Below, in pieces: positions 17,553 to 26,692 of a stretch of DNA of 64,000 bases; position 1 is the first letter of the stretch; each line of letters begins with the position of its first letter. The notes under the pieces were generated by a model. It did not search any database and was not told the origin of the DNA. It saw only the letters and a program-made list of their open reading frames with translations. Location: NCBI RefSeq assembly GCF_001718695.1, contig NZ_CP013420.1, forward strand, positions 620,001 to 684,000. The letters run 5' to 3'. This DNA comes from Burkholderia ubonensis. Its GTDB lineage: Bacteria; Pseudomonadota; Gammaproteobacteria; Burkholderiales; Burkholderiaceae. The position numbers and the translations under genes are program-made.

Positions 17553-19004
17553 ATGAACTACATCTCCACGCGCGGCGCCGGCATCGGCGAGCGCCACACG
17601 TTCTCCGACATCCTGCTCGGCGGCCTCGCAAAGGACGGCGGGCTCTACCTGCCGGCCGAGTATCCGAAGGTGTCCGCCGACGAGCTCGCGCGCTGGCGCA
17701 CGCTGCCGTATGCGGATCTCGCGTTCGAGATCCTGTCGAAGTTCAGCGACGACATACCGGCCGACGACCTGCGCGCGATCACGCGCCGCACCTACACGGC
17801 CGATGTCTATCGCAATACGCGCCACGGCGAGAACGCGGCCGACATCACGCCGCTGAAGACGCTCGGCACCGAGAACGGCGCGCCGATCTCGCTGCTCGAG
17901 CTGTCGAACGGCCCGACGCTCGCGTTCAAGGACATGGCGATGCAGTTGCTCGGCAACCTGTTCGAGTACACGCTCGCGAAGCACGGCAAAGCGCTGAACA
18001 TCCTCGGCGCGACGTCGGGCGACACCGGCAGCGCGGCCGAGTACGCGATGCGCGGCAAGGCCGGCGTGCGCGTGTTCATGCTGTCGCCGCACAAGAAGAT
18101 GAGCGCGTTCCAGACGGCCCAGATGTTCAGCCTGCAGGATCCGAACATCTTCAACCTCGCGGTCGAAGGCGTGTTCGATGACTGCCAGGACATCGTGAAG
18201 GCCGTGTCCAACGATCACGCGTACAAGGCGCAGCACAAGATCGGCACGGTCAACTCGATCAACTGGGCGCGCGTCGTCGCGCAGGTCGTCTACTACTTCA
18301 AGGGCTACTTCGCCGCGACGACGAGCAACGACGAGCGTGTGTCGTTCACGGTGCCGTCGGGCAACTTCGGCAACGTGTGCGCGGGCCACATCGCGCGGAT
18401 GATGGGCCTGCCGATCGCAAAGCTCGTCGTCGCGACCAACGAGAACGATGTGCTCGACGAGTTCTTCCGCACCGGCGCATACCGCGTGCGCAGCGCCGAG
18501 CAGACGTATCACACGAGCAGCCCGAGCATGGACATCTCGAAGGCGTCGAACTTCGAGCGCTTCGTGTTCGACCTGCTCGGCCGCGATCCGGCGCGCGTGA
18601 TGCAGCTGTTCCGCGACGTCGAGGAAAAGGGCGGCTTCGACCTGACGGCGAGCGGCGATTTCGCGCGCGTCGCGGAATTCGGGTTCGTGTCGGGCAGCAG
18701 CAGCCATGCGGACCGGATCGCGACGATCCGCGACGTGTTCGCGCGCTATGCGACGACGATCGATACGCATACCGCCGACGGCGTGAAGGTCGCACGCGAG
18801 CATCTCGATGCGGGCGTGCCGATGGTGGTGCTCGAGACGGCGCAGCCGATCAAGTTCGGCGAGACGATCCGCGAAGCGCTCGATCGCGAGCCGGAGCGGC
18901 CGGCCGCGTTCGACGGGCTGGAGGCGCTGCCGCAGCGCTTCGAGGTCGTGAAGGCCGACGCGCAGCAGGTCAAGGATTTCATCGCCGCGCATACGGGCGC
19001 GTAA
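17553..19004 (+). CDS. thrC: Threonine synthase
   Basis: A 483-residue PLP enzyme converting O-phosphohomoserine to threonine, the last step of the pathway served by hom. The PLP lysine lies in GPTLAFKDMAMQ, and the phosphate-binding loop is the GATSGDTGSAAEYAM stretch. Other typical blocks are VPSGNFGNVCAG and HTSSPSMDISKASNFERF. The length fits the long class II bacterial and fungal type. The start at 17553 is 14 bp after hom with a GAGGGCGAC ribosome binding region. A strong hairpin terminator follows, ending the unit. Confidence 0.96.
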   Translation: MNYISTRGAGIGERHTFSDILLGGLAKDGGLYLPAEYPKVSADELARWRTLPYADLAFEILSKFSDDIPADDLRAITRRTYTADVYRNTRHGENAADITPLKTLGTENGAPISLLELSNGPTLAFKDMAMQLLGNLFEYTLAKHGKALNILGATSGDTGSAAEYAMRGKAGVRVFMLSPHKKMSAFQTAQMFSLQDPNIFNLAVEGVFDDCQDIVKAVSNDHAYKAQHKIGTVNSINWARVVAQVVYYFKGYFAATTSNDERVSFTVPSGNFGNVCAGHIARMMGLPIAKLVVATNENDVLDEFFRTGAYRVRSAEQTYHTSSPSMDISKASNFERFVFDLLGRDPARVMQLFRDVEEKGGFDLTASGDFARVAEFGFVSGSSSHADRIATIRDVFARYATTIDTHTADGVKVAREHLDAGVPMVVLETAQPIKFGETIREALDREPERPAAFDGLEALPQRFEVVKADAQQVKDFIAAHTGA

Positions 19005-19045
19005 CGCGGCGCCGGGCCGCCCGCTGGGGCGGCCGGCGGCGCACT

Positions 19046-19096
19046 ACGGCCGGAACGCCGATTCGTCGAACGGATCGGGGTTCCGGCCGTTTTGCT
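19046..19096 (+). terminator. Terminator after thrC
   Basis: A perfect 10-bp outer stem (ACGGCCGGAA with TTCCGGCCGT) encloses an inner CCGAT/ATCGG stem and is followed by TTTGCTT. It is 42 bp after the thrC stop. Confidence 0.75.
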
Positions 19097-19245
19097 TGGC
19101 TGTGGCATTTGCGCGATGGGCGCGGGCGCCGGCTGCCGTTTGCCGTCGTCAGCCGGCGCGAAGCCGTGCGTGCGCGCGCCTGCCGGTCGCGGCAATCGCC
19201 GTGTGCGCATGTCGGCCATACCGCGCGCGGCTGCAGCAGCGTCGC

Positions 19246-19251
19246 TACAAT
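19246..19251 (+). promoter_or_regulatory. Candidate -10 box for the moeA-moaD-moaE operon
   Basis: TACAAT lies 34 bp upstream of the moeA ATG, in the gap after the thrC terminator. No strong -35 hexamer was recognised, so it is a weak promoter call supported by position. Confidence 0.45.
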
Positions 19252-19285
19252 GGTGTATTGCACCCAACGATCCCCGATTCAATCG

Positions 19286-20533
19286 ATGTCGAATCCGAAT
19301 CCCGCGGCGCCGCGCGCGCCGATGCTGTCGACCGCCGAAGCGCTCGGCGCGCTGCTCGACGCCGCGACGCCGCTGGCAGGCGCCGAATCCGTCGCCACCC
19401 TCGATGCGCTCGGGCGCGTGCTGGCCGCCGACGTCGAGTCGACGCTCGACGTGCCGCCGATGCACACCAGCGCGATGGACGGCTATGCGGTGCGCGTTGC
19501 CGATCTGATGCACGGCGACCGGCGCCTGCCGGTGTCGCAGCGCATTCCCGCCGGCCATCCGGCAGCGCCCCTCGCGGCCGGCACCGCGGCGCGCATCTTC
19601 ACCGGCGCGACGGTGCCGCCCGGCGCCGACGCGGTCGTGATGCAGGAGCAGACCGAAGCCGACGGCGACGCGGTCGAGATCCTGCATACGCCGAAGCCCG
19701 GTGAATGGATCACCGCGCAAGGCGCCGACATCCGGCGCGGCGCGGTGATCCTGCCTGCCGGCACCCGGCTGACGCCGCAGGCGCTGGGCCTCGCCGCGTC
19801 GGTCGGCTGCGCGCAGCTGTCGGTCGCGCGGCGGATCAAGGTCGCGGTGTTCTTCACCGGCGACGAGCTGACGATGCCCGGCGAGCCGCTCAAGCCGGGC
19901 GCGATCTACAACTCGAACCGCTTCACGCTGCGCGGGCTGCTGGAGCGGCTCGGCTGCCACGTGACCGATTTCGGGATCGTGCCCGATTCGCTCGCCGCGA
20001 CCCGCGACACGCTGCGCGAGGCCGCGCGCGACCACGACGTGATTCTCACGAGCGGCGGCGTGTCGGTGGGCGACGAGGACCACGTGAAGCCCGCGGTCGA
20101 AGCCGAAGGACGGCTCGCGCTGTGGCAGATCGCGATGAAGCCCGGCAAGCCGCTCGCGTTCGGCGCGATCCGGCGCGGCGACGGCCGGCCCGACGCGCAT
20201 TTCATCGGGCTGCCCGGCAATCCGGTGTCGAGCTTCGTCACGTTCCTGCTGTTCGTCCGGCCGTTCCTGCTGCGCCTGTCCGGCGTGCGCGACGTCGCAC
20301 CGCGGGCGCTGTCGTTGCGCGCCGACTTCACGCAGGGCAAATCCGACCGGCGCAACGAGTTCCTGCGCGCGCGCATCAACTCGGCGGGCGGCCTCGACCT
20401 GTTCCCGAACCAGAGCTCGGCGGTGCTGACGTCGACGGTGTGGGGCGACGGCCTGATCGACAATCCGCCGCACCATGCGATCAGCGCGGGCGAGACCGTC
20501 CGCTTCCTGCCGTTTTCCGAACTGCTGTCCTGA
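19286..20533 (+). CDS. moeA: Molybdopterin molybdenumtransferase MoeA
   Basis: A 415-residue cytoplasmic enzyme inserting molybdate into adenylated molybdopterin to make active Moco. The four-domain MoeA architecture is recognisable: MHTSAMDGYAVR early in domain 1, RIFTGATVPPGADAVVMQEQ, the MPT-binding domain with TGDEL and the TSGGVSVGDEDH motif (catalytic acidic residues), then GLPGNPVSSFVTF and the C-terminal beta domain. The start at 19286 (MSNPNPAAP) is preferred because the longer open frame only continues through the end of thrC in another phase. It is followed after 19 bp by moaD, forming a Moco operon. Confidence 0.95.
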   Translation: MSNPNPAAPRAPMLSTAEALGALLDAATPLAGAESVATLDALGRVLAADVESTLDVPPMHTSAMDGYAVRVADLMHGDRRLPVSQRIPAGHPAAPLAAGTAARIFTGATVPPGADAVVMQEQTEADGDAVEILHTPKPGEWITAQGADIRRGAVILPAGTRLTPQALGLAASVGCAQLSVARRIKVAVFFTGDELTMPGEPLKPGAIYNSNRFTLRGLLERLGCHVTDFGIVPDSLAATRDTLREAARDHDVILTSGGVSVGDEDHVKPAVEAEGRLALWQIAMKPGKPLAFGAIRRGDGRPDAHFIGLPGNPVSSFVTFLLFVRPFLLRLSGVRDVAPRALSLRADFTQGKSDRRNEFLRARINSAGGLDLFPNQSSAVLTSTVWGDGLIDNPPHHAISAGETVRFLPFSELLS

Positions 20534-20552
20534 CGGGGCGGCGCCTTTCGAC

Positions 20553-20810
20553 ATGAAGATTCAACTGAAATTCTTTGCGAGCGTCCGTGAGGCGCTGGGC
20601 GTTTCCGACGAGCAGGCCGACGTGCCGGACGGCGTGACGACCGTCGGCGACGTGCGCGCGTGGCTGCGCACGCGCGGCGGCGCGTGGGCCGACACGCTCG
20701 CGGAAGGCCGCGCGCTGCGCATGGCCTGCAATCACGAAATGACCGACGCCGGCACGCGGATCACCGACGGCTGCGAGGTCGCATTCTTTCCGCCGGTGAC
20801 GGGCGGCTGA
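20553..20810 (+). CDS. moaD: Molybdopterin synthase small subunit MoaD
   Basis: An 85-residue ubiquitin-fold sulfur carrier. Its C-terminal Gly-Gly (ending FFPPVTGG) is adenylated and thiocarboxylated by MoeB, and it donates sulfur to precursor Z in complex with MoaE. The N-terminus MKIQLKFFASVREALG is typical of the family. I chose ATG at 20553; an upstream in-frame start at 20475 would overlap moeA and add 26 unrelated residues. moaE begins 9 bp downstream, as expected for subunits of one heterotetramer. Confidence 0.95.
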   Translation: MKIQLKFFASVREALGVSDEQADVPDGVTTVGDVRAWLRTRGGAWADTLAEGRALRMACNHEMTDAGTRITDGCEVAFFPPVTGG

Positions 20811-20819
20811 GGAGGCGCG

Positions 20820-21296
20820 ATGGCAACGGTGCGAGTCCAGGCCGACGATTTCGACCTGAATGCCGAGGTGGCGGCGCTACGCGCGCGCAATCCGAAGATC
20901 GGTGCGATCGCCTGCTTCGTCGGCACGGTGCGCGACCTGAACGACGGCGATTCGGTCGCCGCGATGGAGCTCGAGCACTATCCGGGGATGACCGAGAAGG
21001 CGCTCGAGCAGATCGCCGCCGATGCGTGCCGCCGCTGGCCGGGCATCGACGTCGCGATCGTGCACCGGGTCGGCAAGCTTTACCCGCTCGACCAGATCGT
21101 GCTGGTCGCGACGGTCGCCGCGCACCGCGGCGACGCGTTCGCGTCGTGCGAGTTCGTGATGGACTACCTGAAGACCCAGGCGCCGTTCTGGAAGAAGGAA
21201 ACGACGCCCGACGGCGCGCGCTGGGTGGATGCCCGCAGCACCGACGACGCAGCGCTTGCGCGCTGGGGCGTCGAATCGGGCAACCGGCCGCGCTGA
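20820..21296 (+). CDS. moaE: Molybdopterin synthase catalytic subunit MoaE
   Basis: A 158-residue large subunit of molybdopterin synthase that converts cyclic pyranopterin monophosphate to molybdopterin with sulfur from MoaD. Typical blocks are ACFVGTVRDLNDGDSVAAME, HRVGKLYPLDQIVLVA and the lysine-rich catalytic end APFWKKETTPDGARWVDA. A GGAGG site lies 4-8 bp before the ATG. The gene is convergent with the globin gene; the 70-bp gap has only small GC hairpins (for example 21315-21329) and no T-run. Confidence 0.95.
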   Translation: MATVRVQADDFDLNAEVAALRARNPKIGAIACFVGTVRDLNDGDSVAAMELEHYPGMTEKALEQIAADACRRWPGIDVAIVHRVGKLYPLDQIVLVATVAAHRGDAFASCEFVMDYLKTQAPFWKKETTPDGARWVDARSTDDAALARWGVESGNRPR

Positions 21297-21366
21297 GCGG
21301 CGCGTACGAGCCCCGCGGCGATTCGCCGCAGCCGCGCGCGCGGCGCGCGCATCGGCATGGCGGGCA

Positions 21367-21930
21367 TCAGGCGTCGGGGCCGGCCTCGGGCTCGACGCCG
21401 CGCCCGATGATCTTCGCCGGGAACTGCTCGCCGCGCGTGCGCGACGGCAGGTGATCCGGATCGTCGCGGCGGCGCGGCGCGACCGCATCGAGCAGCGCCT
21501 GCTGTTCGGGCGGAATCCGGTAATCCCAGCCGAAGCGGCTCAATTGCAGGCTTTGCGCGATCCGCAGCGCCGGCTCCATGAAGCGGACCGCCGCGGGCGG
21601 CGTGTAGCGCGCTTCGACCGTCTTCAGGAACAGCGTCAGCCAGCGGCTGAAATGCACGGGCTCGAGGCCGTCGAGCGGCTGGTGCGCCTGCTGCACGTTG
21701 CCTCGATAGCCCTTGGTGCCGAGCACGAGGCTCGACCAGAAGGTCACCATCTTCGGCAGGTGCGCGTCCCAGCGGCCGGCCAGCTTGCCGTCGAACACGG
21801 GCCCGAGCAGCGGATCGGCGCGCACGCGGTCGTAGAACGCGTAGACGAGCGCGCGGATGTTGTCTTCAGTGGGTTCCGCGTCGCGGATGCGGGCCGGCGC
21901 GGTATCGGACGAGGCGGGCAGGGAGGTCAT
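21367..21930 (-). CDS. Group III truncated haemoglobin
   Basis: A 187-residue protein with a 2-on-2 globin domain of the class III (P) type. The diagnostic segment HLPKMVTFWSSLVLG (residues about 57-71) with GYRGN, and the proximal histidine H93 in EPVHFSRWLTLFL, are both present. Class III globins bind O2, NO or peroxide, but a general function is not established. The start at 21930 (MTSLPASSD) has AGGGAGG-rich context on the plus strand only; the longer frame to 22029 is not conserved-looking. The C-terminal 50 residues are Pro/Arg/Asp-rich and beyond the globin fold. It is divergent from an NsrR-like regulator, which suggests a nitric oxide-linked role. Confidence 0.88.
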   Translation of the reverse strand: MTSLPASSDTAPARIRDAEPTEDNIRALVYAFYDRVRADPLLGPVFDGKLAGRWDAHLPKMVTFWSSLVLGTKGYRGNVQQAHQPLDGLEPVHFSRWLTLFLKTVEARYTPPAAVRFMEPALRIAQSLQLSRFGWDYRIPPEQQALLDAVAPRRRDDPDHLPSRTRGEQFPAKIIGRGVEPEAGPDA

Positions 21931-22036
21931 GACGAAAAAGGGCCGGGAAAGTCGGGGCGTTGGCGGTGCGGCTGCGCGCTTCAGGCGCAGGACGCGCGCA
22001 CGATTTTGACGCAAAATAGCGTCGACCAAGGTCGGA

Positions 22037-22061
22037 AAAATGCGTGGATGTAATGCATCTT
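22037..22061. promoter_or_regulatory. Candidate NsrR operator between the globin and Rrf2 genes
   Basis: The segment has an imperfect dyad, GATGTA and TGCATC around one base (22047-22059). On the minus strand it reads AAGATGCATTA, matching the established NsrR half-site AAGATGCATT. A weaker second half AAAATGCGT starts at 22037. Total spacing is 2 bp longer than the canonical 11-1-11 site, so this is a candidate only. Confidence 0.45.
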
Positions 22062-22182
22062 ATTGCGCGCCGGCCATTCCGGCAACCGTATCGCGTCGCG
22101 CGATCGCGCCCGCCGCCCGGCGAGCGTTCCGATTGATGCAGCGTGCATAATCGGGCCCGATCGACATTTTTGCGTACCGCTC

Positions 22183-22698
22183 ATGAGACTGACCGACTAC
22201 ACCGACTACTCGCTGAGAGTCATGCTGTACCTTGCCGTGCGCGGCGACGGGCTCGCGACGATCCAGGAGATTTCGGACGCCTACGGCATCTCGAAGAATC
22301 ATCTGATGAAGGTCGTGCAGCGCCTCGGCGAACTCGGCTGGGTCGATACCGTCCGCGGCCGCAACGGCGGGCTGCGGCTGTTCCCGCAGTCGACGCGGCT
22401 GACGGTCGGGCAGGTCGTGCGCGAGACCGAGAACGATTTCGCGCTGGTCGGCTGCTTTGCCGGCGGAGAGTCGCAGCGCGCGTGCGTCATCGAGCCGCAC
22501 TGCCGCCTGAAGGGCGTGCTGGCGGCGGCGCGCGACGCGTTCTTCGCGGAGCTCGACCGCCATACGATCGGCGAACTGTCCGTGCCCGCGTCGCCGCTCG
22601 TCGCACTGCTCGGGATTCGCCCGGCCGCGCCCGCGCGCGGCGACGCAGCGCCGGACGACGCACCGGCCGCCGCCGCCTTGCCGACCAAGGCCGATTGA
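22183..22698 (+). CDS. Rrf2 family transcriptional regulator, NsrR-like
   Basis: A 171-residue Rrf2-family repressor. The winged helix-turn-helix starts at the N-terminus (MRLTDYTDYSLRVMLYLA) with recognition helix near YGISKNHLMKVVQRL. Three cysteines, C91, C101 and C107 (ENDFALVGC ... RACVIEPHC), suit an NO-sensitive iron-sulfur cluster as in NsrR, although the first gap (9 residues) is wider than the E. coli spacing. The start ATG at 22183 begins exactly at the family's MRLT; a longer frame to 22063 has no support. CATAAT at 22146-22151 could be its -10. The last 20 residues are Ala/Pro/Asp-rich. Target genes are inferred, the divergent globin being the best candidate. Confidence 0.85.
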   Translation: MRLTDYTDYSLRVMLYLAVRGDGLATIQEISDAYGISKNHLMKVVQRLGELGWVDTVRGRNGGLRLFPQSTRLTVGQVVRETENDFALVGCFAGGESQRACVIEPHCRLKGVLAAARDAFFAELDRHTIGELSVPASPLVALLGIRPAAPARGDAAPDDAPAAAALPTKAD

Positions 22699-22791
22699 CG
22701 TCTGCCGCGCCTGCCGCCGGGCGCCTCTGACGCCCGTGCGGGCCGCCTCCCGCCGCCCGGCAACTGTTGAGTTGAATCAACCGGATTTTCG

Positions 22792-22819
22792 CTTGAAAGC
22801 CGCATAACCATCCTCATTT
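22792..22819 (+). promoter_or_regulatory. Sigma-32 (heat shock) promoter of clpB
   Basis: CTTGAAA (22792-22798), a 13-bp spacer and CCTCATTT (22812-22819) match the RpoH consensus CTTGAAA N13-15 CCCCATNT with one mismatch. It lies 33 bp before the clpB start, which is preceded by GGAGG at about 22838. Confidence 0.85.
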
Positions 22820-22852
22820 TGGTGTTAATCGAAAATTGGAGGTCTCTACCAA

Positions 22853-25450
22853 ATGAGAATCGACAAGCTCACCACCAAATTCCAGGAAGCGCTGGCGGAT
22901 GCGCAAAGCCTCGCGGCAGGCCGCGACAATCAATACATCGAACCGGTTCACGTACTGGCCGCGCTGATCGCGCAGCAGGACGGCTCGGCGCGCTCGCTGA
23001 TGTCGCGCGCGGGCGTTCACGTGCAGGCGCTGCAAGGCGCGCTGAACGAGGCGATCTCGCGCCTGCCGCAAGTGACGGGCACGGGCGGCGACATCCAGCT
23101 CGGCCGCGAACTGATCGGCCTGCTGAACCAGGCGGACAAGGAAGCACAGAAGCTCAACGACACGTTCATCGCGAGCGAGATGTTCCTGCTCGCGGCCGCC
23201 GACGACAAGGGCGAGGTCGGCCGGCTCGCGCGCCAGCACGGCCTGACGCGCAAGGCGCTCGAAGCCGCGATCGCCGCGGTGCGCGGCGGCTCGCAGGTGC
23301 ACAGCCAGGACGCGGAAAGCCAGCGCGAGGCGCTGAAGAAATACACGGTCGACCTGACCGAGCGCGCCCGCGCGGGCAAGCTCGATCCGGTGATCGGCCG
23401 CGACGACGAAATCCGCCGCTCGATCCAGATCCTGCAGCGCCGCACCAAGAACAACCCCGTGCTGATCGGCGAGCCGGGCGTCGGCAAGACCGCGATCGTC
23501 GAAGGGCTCGCGCAGCGGATCGTCAACGGCGAGGTGCCGGAGACGCTGAAGGGCAAGCGCGTGCTGTCGCTCGACATGGCGGCGCTGCTCGCCGGCGCGA
23601 AGTATCGCGGCGAATTCGAGGAGCGCCTGAAGGCGGTGCTCAACGACATCGCGAAGGACGAAGGGCAGACGATCGTCTTCATCGACGAAATCCATACGAT
23701 GGTCGGCGCGGGCAAGGCCGAAGGCGCAATGGACGCGGGCAACATGCTGAAGCCGGCGCTGTCGCGCGGCGAGCTGCACTGCATCGGCGCGACCACGCTC
23801 GACGAATACCGCAAGTACATCGAGAAGGACGCCGCGCTCGAGCGCCGCTTCCAGAAGGTGCTCGTCGACGAGCCGAGCGTCGAGGCGACGATCGCGATCC
23901 TGCGCGGGCTGCAGGAGAAGTACGAGCTGCACCACGGCGTCGACATCACCGACCCGGCGATCGTCGCCGCGGCCGAGCTGTCGCATCGCTACATCACGGA
24001 CCGCTTCCTGCCGGACAAGGCGATCGACCTGATCGACGAGGCCGCGTCGAAGATCAAGATGGAAATCGATTCGAAGCCCGAAGAGATGGACAAGCTCGAC
24101 CGCCGGCTGATCCAGCTGAAGATCGAGCGCGAGGCCGTGAAGAAGGAGCAGGACGAAGCGTCGCAAAAGCGCCTGCAGCTGATCGAGGAGGAAATCGAAC
24201 GGCTCGGCCGAGAATACTCGGACCTCGAGGAGATCTGGACTGCCGAGAAGGCCGCGGTGCAGGGCAGCGCGCAGCTCAAGGAAGAGATCGAGAAGGTGCG
24301 CGCCGACATCGCGCGCCTGCAGCGCGAAGGCAAGCTCGAGCAGGTCGCGGAGCTGCAGTACGGCAAGCTGCCGCAGCTCGATGCGCAGTTGAAGCAGGTC
24401 ACGCAGGCCGAAGAGCGGGAGCAGCACAACCCGACGCGTCCGCGGCTGCTCCGCACGCAGGTCGGCGCGGAGGAAATCGCGGAAGTCGTGTCGCGCGCCA
24501 CCGGCATTCCGGTGTCGCGGATGATGCAGGGCGAGCGCGAGAAGCTGCTGCACATCGAGGAGAAGCTGCACGAGCGCGTGGTCGGCCAGAACGAGGCGAT
24601 CGACGCGGTCGCCGATGCGATCCGCCGTTCGCGCGCGGGTCTCGCCGATCCGAACCGTCCGTACGGCTCGTTCCTGTTCCTCGGCCCGACCGGCGTCGGC
24701 AAGACCGAGCTGTGCAAGGCGCTCGCGGCGTTCCTGTTCGACTCGGAAGAGCACCTGATCCGCATCGACATGAGCGAGTTCATGGAGAAGCACAGCGTCG
24801 CGCGGCTGATCGGCGCGCCGCCGGGCTATGTCGGCTACGAGGAAGGCGGCTACCTGACGGAAGCCGTGCGCCGCAAGCCGTACAGCGTGATCCTGCTCGA
24901 CGAGATCGAGAAGGCGCATCCGGACGTGTTCAACGTGCTGCTGCAGGTGCTCGACGACGGCCGGATGACGGACGGGCAGGGGCGCACGGTCGACTTCAAG
25001 AACACGGTGATCGTGATGACGTCGAACCTCGGCTCGCAGGTGATCCAGGCGATGACGGGTTCGCCGCAGGAAGAGATCAAGGACGCGGTGTGGCTCGAGG
25101 TGAAGCAGCATTTCCGCCCCGAGTTCCTGAACCGGATCGACGATGTCGTCGTGTTCCATGCGCTCGACCGCGGCAACATCCAGTCGATCGCGAAGATCCA
25201 GCTCGCCCGCCTGCACGATCGGCTCGCGAAGCTCGACATGGCGCTCGACGTGTCGGAAGCGGCGCTCGAGCAGATCGGCAAGGTCGGCTACGATCCGCTG
25301 TTCGGCGCGCGGCCGCTCAAGCGCGCGATCCAGCAGGAGATCGAGAACCCGGTCGCGAAGCTGATCCTCGCGGGCCGCTTCGGTCCGAAGGACGTGATTC
25401 CGGTCGACGTCCGGGACGGCACGTTCGTGTTCGACCGCGTCGTTCACTGA
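22853..25450 (+). CDS. clpB: ATP-dependent disaggregase ClpB
   Basis: An 865-residue hexameric AAA+ chaperone that, with DnaK, pulls polypeptides out of aggregates after heat stress. All parts are visible: the N-terminal Clp repeat domain; AAA-1 with Walker [10 protein letters not shown] near residue 206 and [11 protein letters not shown]; the coiled middle domain (about residues 395-530, [18 protein letters not shown]) that separates ClpB from ClpA/C; and AAA-2 with Walker [10 protein letters not shown] near residue 611. No ClpP-binding IGL/F loop is seen. The length is normal. Regulation by sigma-32 is directly indicated by the promoter upstream, and an intrinsic terminator follows the gene. 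Confidence 0.98.
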   Translation: MRIDKLTTKFQEALADAQSLAAGRDNQYIEPVHVLAALIAQQDGSARSLMSRAGVHVQALQGALNEAISRLPQVTGTGGDIQLGRELIGLLNQADKEAQKLNDTFIASEMFLLAAADDKGEVGRLARQHGLTRKALEAAIAAVRGGSQVHSQDAESQREALKKYTVDLTERARAGKLDPVIGRDDEIRRSIQILQRRTKNNPVLIGEPGVGKTAIVEGLAQRIVNGEVPETLKGKRVLSLDMAALLAGAKYRGEFEERLKAVLNDIAKDEGQTIVFIDEIHTMVGAGKAEGAMDAGNMLKPALSRGELHCIGATTLDEYRKYIEKDAALERRFQKVLVDEPSVEATIAILRGLQEKYELHHGVDITDPAIVAAAELSHRYITDRFLPDKAIDLIDEAASKIKMEIDSKPEEMDKLDRRLIQLKIEREAVKKEQDEASQKRLQLIEEEIERLGREYSDLEEIWTAEKAAVQGSAQLKEEIEKVRADIARLQREGKLEQVAELQYGKLPQLDAQLKQVTQAEEREQHNPTRPRLLRTQVGAEEIAEVVSRATGIPVSRMMQGEREKLLHIEEKLHERVVGQNEAIDAVADAIRRSRAGLADPNRPYGSFLFLGPTGVGKTELCKALAAFLFDSEEHLIRIDMSEFMEKHSVARLIGAPPGYVGYEEGGYLTEAVRRKPYSVILLDEIEKAHPDVFNVLLQVLDDGRMTDGQGRTVDFKNTVIVMTSNLGSQVIQAMTGSPQEEIKDAVWLEVKQHFRPEFLNRIDDVVVFHALDRGNIQSIAKIQLARLHDRLAKLDMALDVSEAALEQIGKVGYDPLFGARPLKRAIQQEIENPVAKLILAGRFGPKDVIPVDVRDGTFVFDRVVH

Positions 25451-25500
25451 GCGCGCGTCTTGCTGCCGGGCCCGGCGTGCGATGCCGGGCCGCCAAAAGC

Positions 25501-25528
25501 AAACACCCCGCCGCGAGGCGGGGTGTTT
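25501..25528 (+). terminator. Bidirectional intrinsic terminator after clpB
   Basis: A perfect 12-bp stem (AAACACCCCGCC with GGCGGGGTGTTT) closes on a GCGA tetraloop. Its T and A tails on both sides serve clpB (+) and the convergent YidB-like gene (-). Confidence 0.92.
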
Positions 25529-25559
25529 CTTCATCCGGCGTGCAACTGCCGGCAGTGGC

Positions 25560-25991
25560 TCACGCCTGCTTGTTGCCGCCGAACAGGCCCGCGAGCTGCG
25601 TCAGCGTGCCGAGCACGTTCGACGTGTCGACCTGGCCGTCGGCCGGCACTTCGCCGTTCGGCGTCGCATGGTTGACGACGTGCGGCAGCACCTGCGCGAG
25701 GATGCCCGACGCCTGCGCCGGATCGACGCCGAACTTGCTCGCCAGCGCGCCGACTGCGTCGGAGCCGAGCACGTTCTGCAGCGTGTCGGCCGAGATCGGC
25801 TGATTCTCGCCGGTGCCGACCCACGAGCCGATGATGTCGCCGGCGCCGCCGGCCTTGAATTTCTCGATCAGGCCGTTCAGGCCGCCCGGCTGGTTGTTGA
25901 TGAATTCGAGCGCGGCCGACAGCAGCGCGCTTTGCGAATTGCCGCCGGCCTGGCCGCCGAGCAGACCGCCGACGATGTCGAGTAGACCCAT
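25560..25991 (-). CDS. YidB family protein (DUF937)
   Basis: A 143-residue protein of the YidB/DUF937 family, function unknown. The N-terminus MGLLDIVGGLLGG is Gly/Leu-rich and hydrophobic. The body carries the family's repeated GGLNGLIEKFKAGGAGDIIGS-type block and PISADTLQNVLGSDAVG. The C-terminus is NHATPNGEVPADGQVD followed by LAGLFGG. No signal peptide or membrane helix stands out. It is bounded downstream by the shared terminator and lies 98 bp from the next minus-strand gene, so it may be transcribed alone. Confidence 0.88.
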   Translation of the reverse strand: MGLLDIVGGLLGGQAGGNSQSALLSAALEFINNQPGGLNGLIEKFKAGGAGDIIGSWVGTGENQPISADTLQNVLGSDAVGALASKFGVDPAQASGILAQVLPHVVNHATPNGEVPADGQVDTSNVLGTLTQLAGLFGGNKQA

Positions 25992-26089
25992 GATTCTTCA
26001 CCTTCAATGAAACGGCGCCGCGACGGCGGCGCCCGTGGAACGAAGCCGCGCGCGCATTGCTGCGCGCATTGCTGCGCACGCGGCGCGCA

Positions 26090-26692
26090 TCAGGCGCCCG
26101 ACGCCGCGGCGGCGGAGGCAGCCTTGTCTTTCTTGCCCTTCTTTTTCGAACCCTTCGTTGCCTTCGCGGACGACGCTGCGGCCGGGGCGCTCGCGCCTGC
26201 ATCGGCCGACGCCGCGGCTGCTGCTGCCGCCTTGTCCTTCTTCGACGCGCGCTTGGTCTTGGCCGGCTTCGACGCCGCTTCCGGCGCGCTTGCGGCCGGC
26301 GCGGGCGCGGTCGCCGGCGTGCCGGTGGTCGCGCTCGGCGACGTCGTGGCCGACGGGGCCGGAGCCGGAGCCGCCGACGGCGTCGCGGCCGGCTTCGACG
26401 CCTTCACGCCTTTCGGCGGCGTCGCCGAGCCGCCGATCGTCAGGCCGTTTTCCTCGAGATGCGCGACCGACTTCGTGCCGAGTCCCTTCACGCGGTTCGC
26501 GAGGTCGTCAGCATCCTTGAACGGGCCGTTCTTGGTGCGTTCGTCGATGATCGCCTTCGACTTCACGGGCCCGAGACCCTTGACGGACTCGAGCGCGGCC
26601 TGGTCGGCCGTGTTGACTTCGACCGCCGCGGCGAAGGCCGCGGTCAGCGACAGCGATAGCGCGACGAACAGCATCAGCAGCTTTTTCAGCAT
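26090..26692 (-). CDS. ComEA-like helix-hairpin-helix protein, secreted
   Basis: A 200-residue protein with an N-terminal signal peptide (MLKKLLMLFVALSLSLTAAFAA) followed by a ComEA-type HhH domain (residues about 24-85: VEVNTADQAALESVKGLG, then DERTKNGPFKDADDL). Such domains bind DNA without sequence specificity and act in DNA uptake during transformation. The remaining 115 residues are a low-complexity Ala/Pro/Ser stretch ending in Lys-rich repeats (KKDKAAAAAAAS, KKGKKDKAA), which could bind DNA or surface polymers. The start at 26692 has AGGGAG upstream. It is isolated from other competence genes, so a competence role is inferred from the domain only. Confidence 0.87.
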   Translation of the reverse strand: MLKKLLMLFVALSLSLTAAFAAAVEVNTADQAALESVKGLGPVKSKAIIDERTKNGPFKDADDLANRVKGLGTKSVAHLEENGLTIGGSATPPKGVKASKPAATPSAAPAPAPSATTSPSATTGTPATAPAPAASAPEAASKPAKTKRASKKDKAAAAAAASADAGASAPAAASSAKATKGSKKKGKKDKAASAAAASGA

